A stretch of 64,000 nt of DNA from the NCBI RefSeq assembly GCF_003581425.1, contig NZ_QXTG01000001.1, positions 1,302,001-1,366,000 on the forward strand, written 5' to 3'. This DNA comes from Amnibacterium setariae. Its GTDB lineage: Bacteria; Actinomycetota; Actinomycetes; Actinomycetales; Microbacteriaceae. Both the position numbers and the translations under genes were made by a program. The notes beneath the pieces were generated by a model. It made no database searches and was not told where the DNA came from. It was given only the letters and a program-made list of their open reading frames with translations. Below are positions 40,107 to 46,764 of this stretch, piece after piece; position 1 is the first letter of the stretch, and every line of letters begins with the position of its first letter.

Positions 40107-41363
40107 GTGCACGCTCCTCACGGGACCGTGACGACTGAGGGCGAGCCGAGCGATCGGCCCGCCCTCAGCCGCTGCATCGCCGTTCCCGCCGACCGCTTCG
40201 CCGCCGAGATCTGGGGCCGGCGCGCGCTCCTCAGCCCCGCGGAGGACCTGTCCCGCGGCTTCGACGACCTGCTGACCGCCGACGCCGTCGACGAGCTGCT
40301 CGCGGATCGGGCGCTGCGGACGCCGTTCATCCGCATGGCCAAGGAGGGCGTCGTCCTGCCGCCGTCCGCCTACACGGCTCCGGGCGGCTTCGGCGCCGAG
40401 GTCGCCGACCAGGTGAGCACCGACCGCGTGCTCGCCGAGTTCGCTGCCGGGGCCACGATCGTGCTGCAGGGGCTGCACCGCACCTGGAAGCCGCTGCGCG
40501 ACTTCAGCCGCCAGCTGATCCTGGACCTCGGTCACCCCGTCCAGATCAACGCGTACATCACGCCCGCGCAGTCGCGCGGGTTCGATCCGCACTACGACGT
40601 GCACGACGTCTTCGTGCTGCAGATCAGCGGCGAGAAGCGCTGGGTCGTGCACGAGCCCGTGCGCGAGCACCCCTTCGCGGACGAGCCGTGGTCCCAGCGC
40701 GCGGCCGCGGTCGCCGCCCGCGCCGCCGAGACGCCGGCGATCGAGACGGTCCTCCGGCCGGGCGACGCGCTCTACCTGCCGAGCGGGTGGATCCACTCCG
40801 CCGTCGCGCAGGGCGGGACGACCGTGCACATCACCGTCGGGATGCCGGCGCTGACGCTCGCGGACGTCGGCAGGGACCTCATGGAGACCGCGCTGCGCAG
40901 CGACCCACTGCGCGAGCCGCTGCCCGTCGGGGTCGACGTGCGCGACCCCGCGCAGCTCGCCGACGCGATCCGCCGCGCCGCGGACGCGCTGGTCGCGGCG
41001 CTCGCCGAGCCCGCCGATCCCGGTCGCGCCGCCGAGGTGCTGGGCCGCCGCCTGACCCGGATGACGCGGCCGGAGCCCGTGCGACCGCTCGCGACCGTCG
41101 ACGCCCTGGCCGCGCTCCATCCGGACGCGACCGTGCGCTGGCGGCACGGGCTGCGCACCGAGGTCGAGTCGACCGCGGCGGAGGTCGCGCTGCGCCTGCC
41201 CGACCGCGTGCTGCACCTGCCGCCGCAGACGGCCGCCGCCATCGACGCCCTCCGCTCCGGCCGTGCGGCCGAGGCGGGCGCGCTGGCGGAGCTCGACGAG
41301 CACGACTCGCTCGTCGTCGCCCGACGGCTGCTCCGTGAGGGCGTGCTGGTCGTCGACGCGTGA
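40107..41363 (+). CDS. JmjC/ROX-type cupin oxygenase (Cupin_4)
   Basis: The 418-residue protein matches the bacterial ribosomal-oxygenase (ROX, YcfD/RoxA-like) family of Fe(II)/2-oxoglutarate dioxygenases. The iron triad is visible as His162-x-Asp164 in DPHYDVHD and His230 in PSGWIHSAV; Lys177 in GEKRW is a candidate 2-oxoglutarate contact. The JmjC core spans about 30-245, and a helical/winged-helix-like C-terminal region (about 250-418) follows. Known relatives hydroxylate Arg in ribosomal protein L16 (YcfD) or His in Rpl27a and Rpl8 (MINA53, NO66). Here the adjacent gene encodes a repeat peptide with recurring His and Asn, a plausible substrate. It starts at GTG 11 bases after that gene, and the [2Fe-2S] protein gene follows seven bases later. 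Confidence 0.88.
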   Translation: MHAPHGTVTTEGEPSDRPALSRCIAVPADRFAAEIWGRRALLSPAEDLSRGFDDLLTADAVDELLADRALRTPFIRMAKEGVVLPPSAYTAPGGFGAEVADQVSTDRVLAEFAAGATIVLQGLHRTWKPLRDFSRQLILDLGHPVQINAYITPAQSRGFDPHYDVHDVFVLQISGEKRWVVHEPVREHPFADEPWSQRAAAVAARAAETPAIETVLRPGDALYLPSGWIHSAVAQGGTTVHITVGMPALTLADVGRDLMETALRSDPLREPLPVGVDVRDPAQLADAIRRAADALVAALAEPADPGRAAEVLGRRLTRMTRPEPVRPLATVDALAALHPDATVRWRHGLRTEVESTAAEVALRLPDRVLHLPPQTAAAIDALRSGRAAEAGALAELDEHDSLVVARRLLREGVLVVDA

Positions 41364-41370
41364 GCCCGCG

Positions 41371-42375
41371 ATGAGCGGCATCCGCTCCACGGTGCCGCGG
41401 GGGAGCCTCAGCCCGCACCGCGACGGCGGTCCGGCGTGCAGCGCCGCCTCCCGCCTCCTCGACGAGTCCCTCGTCGCGACGGCTGCGCCCGGCACCCGCT
41501 GGCTGCTCGTCGAGGTCGCCGGCGCGTGGGGCTGGAACGCGTTCACCGAGTCGCCCGTGCTGGACCCCGAGGTCGGCAGGGCGCTCGCGGCGCGCACCCA
41601 CCGCGCGGGCGTCCGCCTCCTCGCCATCCGCCGCCCCGGCCGCGCGCGCGGCCCGGTGCGGTGGCGCTGGGCGGTCGTCGACAGCCGGGAGGGGGCGGAG
41701 GGCGTCCGGTGGGGCGAGGCCGCCGCTGCGCGGGACCTGCTCGACGTGCCGCTCGACGGGTCCACCGGCGAGCCCTCGGACGAGCCGATCCTCGCCGTCT
41801 GCGCGCAGGGCCGTCACGACGAGTGCTGCGCCGTGCGCGGGCGCCCGGTCGCAGCCCGCCTCGCCGCGCGCTTCCCCGAGGCGACCTGGGAGTGCTCGCA
41901 CATCGGCGGCGACCGCTTCGCGGCCACGATGATCCTGTTCCCGCACGCGCTCACGTACGGCCGCATCGATGACGGCGACCCGGTGCACGTCGTGACCGAG
42001 TACCGCGCGGGCCGGATCGCGCCCGAGGGGTTCCGCGGTCGCGCCAGCGTCCCGCGGATCGTGCAGGCGGCGCAGTCGGCCGCGATGGCCGCCACCGGGA
42101 ACCGCGCGCTCGACGCGCACGCGCCGCTCGCGCTGGACGAGCGCCCGGGGGCCTGGCTCGTCGACCTCGCCGGCGAGCCGCCGACGCGCGTGCTGGTGGA
42201 GGGCGTGCAGGAGGGGCCGCTGTTCACGACCTGCCTCGCGACCGTGCCCGTGACCGTCGCGGGCTTCCGGGCCGCGGTCGAGCCCGGCGGCGACGCCCCG
42301 ATCCGGCAGCCGCCGGATCCCGCGCACCGTCCGCACGACTCCGGCCTCCGCTCGACCGGCGGCGCGCCGGACTGA
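41371..42375 (+). CDS. Sucrase/ferredoxin-like [2Fe-2S] protein
   Basis: The 334-residue protein belongs to the Suc_Fer-like (thioredoxin-fold ferredoxin) family. Cluster ligands are suggested by CAQGRHDECCAVRG near residue 147 and ECSHIGGDRFA near 180, as in thioredoxin-like ferredoxins. The N-terminal half has a related fold with CSAASRLLDESL. Family members in actinobacteria lack a proven role. Its immediate link to the cupin oxygenase suggests an electron-transfer or partner role in the same pathway, although 2-oxoglutarate oxygenases do not strictly need a reductase. The Pro/Arg-rich tail (about 310-334) is disordered. Confidence 0.85.
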   Translation: MSGIRSTVPRGSLSPHRDGGPACSAASRLLDESLVATAAPGTRWLLVEVAGAWGWNAFTESPVLDPEVGRALAARTHRAGVRLLAIRRPGRARGPVRWRWAVVDSREGAEGVRWGEAAAARDLLDVPLDGSTGEPSDEPILAVCAQGRHDECCAVRGRPVAARLAARFPEATWECSHIGGDRFAATMILFPHALTYGRIDDGDPVHVVTEYRAGRIAPEGFRGRASVPRIVQAAQSAAMAATGNRALDAHAPLALDERPGAWLVDLAGEPPTRVLVEGVQEGPLFTTCLATVPVTVAGFRAAVEPGGDAPIRQPPDPAHRPHDSGLRSTGGAPD

Positions 42376-42393
42376 GCTCGCTCCTCGCCGCAG

Positions 42394-42431
42394 GGTTGCT
42401 CAACCGCCGGGCAAGTGAAATGCTCAACCGC
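42394..42431 (+). promoter_or_regulatory. Direct repeat operator candidate
   Basis: TGCTCAACCGC occurs at 42397-42407 and again at 42421-42431, 24 bp apart. The first copy is part of the palindrome GGTTGCTCAACC (42394-42405). A -10-like TGAAAT lies at 42416-42421, which would place transcription start within a few bases of the ATG at 42432. The wHTH regulator encoded in this operon is the likely binder. Confidence 0.5.
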
Positions 42432-42914
42432 ATGGAAAGCGATGGGTGGGGGCAGGACGCGACCGGCGGGGCGACGCCCGAGGAGGCGCGTGAGGCGTTG
42501 CGCGCGCTGCAGCACGACCGGGTCGCGCTCGCGGCGCGGGTCCGTGCTCCGTGGTGGTACCACCCGGTGCTCGGCGCGATCGTGGGTGCCTTCATCGCGT
42601 CGCCCGCCGTCGGCAGCACCAGCGCGCGCTCGACCCTCGTGACCTTCGGTTGCGTGGGCCTCGTCTTCCTGATGCTCGCCTACCGGCGCGTGACGGGGTT
42701 CTCGGTGAGCGGCGCAGCGGGCCCCCGCAGCCGCGCCCGGATGCTCGCCGTCCTCGCGATCGTGCTGCTGCTCTTCGTCGCCTCGATGGTCCTCGCCGCG
42801 ACCGGCAACGAGCCGTGGGTGGTGGCGACCGTCCTCGCGGCCTTCGTCGCGGTGGTCGTCGGCGGTCGCCGCTTCGAGCGCATGCACGGCGAGGAGCTCC
42901 GCGGTGGCCGCTGA
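42432..42914 (+). CDS. Membrane protein paired with a wHTH regulator
   Basis: This 160-residue protein has a cytosolic N-terminal helix (TPEEAREALRALQHDRVALAARV), then four hydrophobic segments (about 42-58, 66-83, 98-117 and 123-142) and a basic end. No function is known. The pairing of such a membrane protein with a small MarR/ArsR-like regulator that overlaps it is common in actinobacteria. The ATG at 42432 was preferred over in-frame TTG 42396 and ATG 42420 because those lie inside the repeated operator-like sequence. Confidence 0.75.
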   Translation: MESDGWGQDATGGATPEEAREALRALQHDRVALAARVRAPWWYHPVLGAIVGAFIASPAVGSTSARSTLVTFGCVGLVFLMLAYRRVTGFSVSGAAGPRSRARMLAVLAIVLLLFVASMVLAATGNEPWVVATVLAAFVAVVVGGRRFERMHGEELRGGR

Positions 42915-43215
42915 GCCGGCGTTCGACGAGGCCATCCACGCGCCGAGCCGGCTGCGCCTCTGCGGGCTGCTCCGCCCCGTCGAGGATGCGGAGTTCTCCG
43001 CGTTGCGGGCGACGCTCGACATGTCCGAGGCGAACCTCTCGAAGACCGTGAAGGCCCTCGTCGAGCTCGGGTACGCGCAGGTGAAGAAGGAGTCGTCCGC
43101 GTCCCGCTCCGACCGGCGCCGGACGACGAGCGTCAGTCTGACTGCGCGCGGGAAGCGGGCCTTCGACGGTCACGTGGCGGCGCTGCAGCGGTTGGCCGCC
43201 GGCGTCGTCGTCTGA
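42904..43215 (+). CDS. Winged-helix transcriptional regulator
   Basis: The 103-residue regulator has a single winged helix-turn-helix (APSRLRLCGLLRP, FSALRATLDMSEANLSKTVKALVELGYAQ, then wing DRRRTTSVSLTARGKRAF), resembling the HTH_27/MarR-like group. It overlaps the membrane protein gene by 11 bases, so the two are co-translated. Direct repeats upstream of the operon are its probable binding site, giving negative autoregulation; the effector is unknown. Confidence 0.88.
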   Translation: MAAEPAFDEAIHAPSRLRLCGLLRPVEDAEFSALRATLDMSEANLSKTVKALVELGYAQVKKESSASRSDRRRTTSVSLTARGKRAFDGHVAALQRLAAGVVV

Positions 43216-43243
43216 GGCGCGGGACGCGGCCCGGACGGGGGTC

Positions 43244-43258
43244 GGGCGGGACCCGCCC
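43244..43258 (+). terminator. GC-rich hairpin after the regulator gene
   Basis: A perfect inverted repeat GGGCGGG-A-CCCGCCC lies 28 bases after the stop codon. The loop must open at least one base pair. It could terminate the membrane protein/regulator transcript. Confidence 0.5.
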
Positions 43259-43315
43259 CGAGGTGTACCGTCGGCGCACCCGACCGGTGTCGGCAGGAAT
43301 GGTTCAGGAGCAGCG

Positions 43316-43480
43316 ATGAAGCGCGAACGATCCGACGTCTCCGACGTGGAGCCGCACGTCTTCGATCAGACGAACGGCGTCGTCGACCTGGGGGCGAACG
43401 GCCCCGATCCCGACGGCGCCGGCACGCCCGGCCGCGGGCCCGTGGCGGGCATCGCGATGCTGTCCACGCAGAAGCCCTGA
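43316..43480 (+). CDS. 54-residue peptide gene
   Basis: An ATG with AGGAG six bases upstream opens a 54-codon frame. The peptide begins with a charged, leader-like part (MKRERSDVSDVEPHVFDQ) and continues with a Gly/Pro/Asp-rich stretch (DLGANGPDPDGAGTPGRG) and an end AGIAMLSTQKP. It has no Cys and no membrane segment. The compositional likeness to the repeat peptide 3.5 kb upstream is suggestive but not homology. It lies 121 bases before the two-component genes. It could be a precursor or signalling peptide; this is unproven. Confidence 0.6.
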   Translation: MKRERSDVSDVEPHVFDQTNGVVDLGANGPDPDGAGTPGRGPVAGIAMLSTQKP

Positions 43481-43601
43481 CGTCGGGCTCGCGCGGGGCT
43501 CGAGGGCATCGGCGGCGCGGGCGAGCTGCGCGTAGTCCGTTCGGACCATCTTCCGCGCTCGGCCCTACTGCCGGTCTGATCCGCGGCCGTACCGTGCGGC
43601 C

Positions 43602-44882
43602 ATGAAGTCGTTGCTGTGGCTCGTGAAGGCCTCGGTGCTGCCCGTGCTGGCGCTCGCGCTGCTGGCGTGGTGGTCGTCGGCCGCGATCGTCCGGACCGGC
43701 GGCGAGGGCATGGCCTGGTGGGCATGCGTGCTGCTGTTCGGCGGGCTCGGCATCTCGGCGCTCCTGCCGCGCGTCGCCGTCCTGGCTCTCTACGGCGCGT
43801 TCGTGCTGCAGCTCGTCCGCGCCGACTCCCGGTTCGACCAGGCGGGATGGCTGCCGTACGCCGCCGTGTTCCTGGTCGCCGCGGTCCTCGCGGCACGGAC
43901 CCCGACGGCGAGAGCACGCCGGGTCCTCGTCGCGCTGCTCCCGCTCGGCGTGCTGATCGGGCTGTTCACCAACCTGCCGAGCCTCGGGCCCGTCGTGTGG
44001 ATGAACGACGACGGGTCCTTCCGGCCCGCCTACAGCGGCGCCTCCGGTCTCGTGAACGGCAAGTCGTGGGCGCCGATCACCTCCATCGAGGGGATGGAGC
44101 TGCTGGTCGGGCTGCTCGTCTGGTCGGCCGGCTCGGTGCTGCTGGTCGTCGCCGGCTGGATGGCCGGATCGACCTACCGGGCGCGGCGGCTGCAGTGGGA
44201 GGCGGAGGCGGCGTCCGCGGCCGCCCGAGCCGCACTGTCGGCGAGCGAGCACCGGCTGCAGGTGACGGAGGAACGCGACCGGATCGCGCAGGACGTGCAC
44301 GACATCACGGCCCACTCGCTGAGCGTGATCCTGGCGCAGGCCGACGGGGCCGCCGCGCACGTCACCGACGCGACCGCACGCTCGGCCCTCAGCACGATCG
44401 CGAGCAGCGCCCGAGTGGCGCTGACGGAGCTGCGCGGGCTGCTCGAGCACCTCGAGCAGCAGACCGACGGGGACACCGCCCGCTCCACCGCCGACCTGCC
44501 GGAGCTCGTCGCGACCGTCCGCGCGACCGGTCGCGCGGTCGAGTACGTCGAGTCGGGGAGCGCGGTACCGCTGACGAGGGCGGCGGGGCTCGCGGCCTAC
44601 CGGATCGTGCAGGAGGCGTTGACGAACGCGATCCGCCACGGCACCGGGACGGGGCCGATCCGCGTCGTCCTGGACTGGACGCGCGACGGCGTCGCGATCA
44701 CGGTGACCTCGTCGGTCGACCCACGGCGGGGCGGAGAGCGCGCCGCACCCGGGCGGGGCCTCGTCGGCATGCAGCAGCGGGCCCGTCTCGCAGGTGGCTG
44801 GCTCACCTCCGGGGTGGACGACGAGACCGCCCGCTACCTCGTGACCGCGCACCTCCCGGCGACCGCGGCGGTGGTCGCGTGA
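43602..44882 (+). CDS. NarL-type sensor histidine kinase
   Basis: This 426-residue kinase has an N-terminal membrane region of about five segments (about 8-30, 38-56, 60-73, 86-99 and 107-124) and an external loop rich in Trp and Ser (VWMNDDGSFRPAYSG). A further membrane segment (about 165-188), a coiled coil and a HisKA_3 domain with phospho-His233 in IAQDVHDITAHSLSV follow. The HATPase ends with GRGLVGMQQRARLAGG. It works with the LuxR-type regulator whose GTG overlaps its stop codon. The signal is unknown; its closeness to the peptide gene raises the possibility of peptide sensing. Confidence 0.93.
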   Translation: MKSLLWLVKASVLPVLALALLAWWSSAAIVRTGGEGMAWWACVLLFGGLGISALLPRVAVLALYGAFVLQLVRADSRFDQAGWLPYAAVFLVAAVLAARTPTARARRVLVALLPLGVLIGLFTNLPSLGPVVWMNDDGSFRPAYSGASGLVNGKSWAPITSIEGMELLVGLLVWSAGSVLLVVAGWMAGSTYRARRLQWEAEAASAAARAALSASEHRLQVTEERDRIAQDVHDITAHSLSVILAQADGAAAHVTDATARSALSTIASSARVALTELRGLLEHLEQQTDGDTARSTADLPELVATVRATGRAVEYVESGSAVPLTRAAGLAAYRIVQEALTNAIRHGTGTGPIRVVLDWTRDGVAITVTSSVDPRRGGERAAPGRGLVGMQQRARLAGGWLTSGVDDETARYLVTAHLPATAAVVA

Positions 44883-45547
44883 CGACCTCGGTGCTCGTCG
44901 TCGACGACCAGCCGCTGTTCTGCTCCGGGATGCGGCTGCTTCTCGAGGGGCAGCGGGACCTCGCGTTCGCGGGCGCCGCGCACTCCGGCGCCGAGGCCGT
45001 CGAGACCGCGGTGCGCACGCGGCCGGACGTCGTGCTCATGGACCTCCGCATGCCCGACGGCAACGGACTGACCGCCACGCGGCTGATCCTCGAGCGTCTG
45101 CCCGCGACGAGGATCGTGGTCCTGACGACGTTCCGCGACCAGGGCGCCGTCCAGCGCGCGCTCGACGCCGGCGCTGCGGGCTTCATCACCAAGGACGCGA
45201 CACCGGACGAGCTGCTCCGCGCCGTCCGGGACGTCGCAGCGGGCCGGCCGGTGACGCAGGCGGCGCGCGTGACGCCGATGCTGCCCGACCCGCTCTACGC
45301 GGCCGTGCCCGAGGTCGAGGCGATCGAGGTGCTGACGCCGCGGGAGCAGGAGATGTTCCTCCACGTCGCGCGGGGGCTCAGCAACGCCCAGATCGCCTCG
45401 CTGGCCGGCATCAGCGAGAACACGGTGCGCAACCACGTCAGCTCACTGCTGCAGAAGCTCGACCTCCCGACGCGGAACCAGGTGCCCTCCTTCGCGCACC
45501 GTCACGGTCTGCTGCCGGCGCCGCTGCGGATCCGCTCCGGCGGCTGA
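44879..45547 (+). CDS. LuxR/NarL-type response regulator
   Basis: The 222-residue protein has a receiver domain (phospho-Asp55 in VVLMDLRMPDGNG; Lys in FITKDATPDEL) and a C-terminal LuxR helix-turn-helix (about 152-205, LTPREQEMFLHVARGLSNAQIA and SENTVRNHVSSLLQKL in two blocks). It is the output of the overlapping kinase gene. Its targets are not evident from the sequence, though the membrane proteins on either side are candidates. Confidence 0.95.
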   Translation: MTTSVLVVDDQPLFCSGMRLLLEGQRDLAFAGAAHSGAEAVETAVRTRPDVVLMDLRMPDGNGLTATRLILERLPATRIVVLTTFRDQGAVQRALDAGAAGFITKDATPDELLRAVRDVAAGRPVTQAARVTPMLPDPLYAAVPEVEAIEVLTPREQEMFLHVARGLSNAQIASLAGISENTVRNHVSSLLQKLDLPTRNQVPSFAHRHGLLPAPLRIRSGG

Positions 45548-45586
45548 TCCGCGAGGTGCGGGACCGCGGCGGTCGCCGCGCGACCT

Positions 45587-45874
45587 TCAGCCGGTCGGCG
45601 GCGCCGTTCGCGCGGACCGCGACGGGCGACGGAGGACGAGCGCCGCGAGCGCGGCTCCCGCGGACCCGGCGCCGACCGCGAGGAGGAGGAAGCCGATCCT
45701 CGGCGCCCACACCAGCCAGACCGGGTCGATCGGCCGGTACCGCTCGCCCGAGAGCGGGGAGTAGGCGGTCCAGCCGAACGTCGCGGGCTGGAACGGGTTC
45801 CCTCCGACGACGACGCCGATCCCGGCGCACACCACTCCTGCGACGAGGAGGACGACGAGCGGCCAGCGCTTCAT
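45587..45874 (-). CDS. Two-transmembrane hypothetical protein
   Basis: The 95-residue protein has two hydrophobic segments (about 5-24 and 53-80) separated by an external Tyr/Pro-rich loop (FQPATFGWTAYSPLSGERYRPIDP). The motif FGWTAYSPL resembles small membrane proteins widespread in Micrococcales. The function is unknown. The ATG at 45874 was chosen because it directly precedes the first membrane helix. Confidence 0.75.
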   Translation of the reverse strand: MKRWPLVVLLVAGVVCAGIGVVVGGNPFQPATFGWTAYSPLSGERYRPIDPVWLVWAPRIGFLLLAVGAGSAGAALAALVLRRPSRSARTAPPTG

Positions 45875-45956
45875 GGCTCGACCGTAGCGACCGGTCGACG
45901 GCACGCTCGTCGGATGCGTAGGGGCCGTCGGCCGTCGATGCGGCGCGCGGTTCCGA

Positions 45957-46073
45957 TCACCCGTCCCGGTCGGCCCGACCGGATGCGACCGCGCGACGGA
46001 CGACCCAGTACAGCCCGTAGAGGCCGGCCGCGGCGACGGTGACCGTGAGGGCGAGGGCCGAGAACGGGTCCAT
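45957..46073 (-). CDS. 38-residue single-pass membrane peptide
   Basis: An ATG at 46073 opens a 38-codon frame with one hydrophobic segment (about 6-25, ALALTVTVAAAGLYGLYWVV) followed by a basic then acidic tail. It lies upstream of the two-transmembrane gene on the same strand (82-base gap). Codon use is GC-rich like real genes here, but there is no clear ribosome site, so it remains tentative. Confidence 0.45.
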   Translation of the reverse strand: MDPFSALALTVTVAAAGLYGLYWVVRRAVASGRADRDG

Positions 46074-46206
46074 CGCCGAACGGTACCGGCGCTCGCAGCC
46101 GCGGGAAAGGCCGAGCCGTCGTCGTGATGGGCGCTCGTGCTCCACGAGCGGCGTCGACGGCGCGGAGCGGGTCTCGCGCAGCGAACGGTTGAGACGCGAG
46201 CCGCCC

Positions 46207-46232
46207 GGTCGCACACTCTCGGGTGTGCGACC
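46207..46232. terminator. Perfect 10-bp hairpin
   Basis: GGTCGCACAC and GTGTGCGACC pair perfectly around a TCTCGG loop. It lies about 80 bases downstream of the gene ending at 46313 (minus strand) and could terminate it. The rest of the 239-base gap shows nothing clear. Confidence 0.55.
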
Positions 46233-46312
46233 TCCAGTCCGATGGCTCACCTGGACGGTCGCGCTCGCGCGCGCCTCCCTCGACGGCTCCTGATCGAAGC
46301 GACCAGGCGCCG

Positions 46313-46663
46313 TCAGCGCGGCAGGATCCCGAGCGGGACGATCGCCTGGCCGAGTGCCGTCAACCCGATGACGACCAGAACGGCGATCGAGGCCGCGCCC
46401 GCGGTCGGCCGACCGCGACCCGCGCTCCAAGCGATCGCCGCGAGCATGACGACGCTCACGACCGCCGGTCCATAGGCCCCGAGGCCGACACCGAGATCGA
46501 CCAGGCCCGTGCACCGGTCCTCCGGACCGGCGCAGGTCGACACCGGGCGCAGGAAGAGCTGTCCGGCGGTCGCGTAGAGGGCGGACCAGACGAGCACGGC
46601 GCCGGCGAGGACCACGGTGAGCACGCGGTCCGCGATTCGGCGCGTCGGCGCTGCCATCGCCAT
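46313..46663 (-). CDS. Three-transmembrane hypothetical protein
   Basis: The 116-residue protein has three hydrophobic segments (about 12-32, 53-76 and 86-110). An external loop between the first two carries two cysteines (STCAGPEDRCTG) that could form a disulfide. No family is recognised. It lies 101 bases downstream of the large membrane gene at 46765 on the same strand. Confidence 0.65.
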   Translation of the reverse strand: MAMAAPTRRIADRVLTVVLAGAVLVWSALYATAGQLFLRPVSTCAGPEDRCTGLVDLGVGLGAYGPAVVSVVMLAAIAWSAGRGRPTAGAASIAVLVVIGLTALGQAIVPLGILPR

Positions 46664-46764
46664 CGGTCTCCTCCCGCCCCGGCCCCGACCGAGCAGCGGA
46701 TGCGGCCGGAGGGTTGGAGGTCATCCTGCCGTTGGAACGGCCCACGGAGCCGGCGGCGAGGCGT

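Noticed and set aside
46074-46312. Additional small genes in the gap around the hairpin
   Set aside because: No frame combines a start site with protein-like codon use; only the hairpin is supported.
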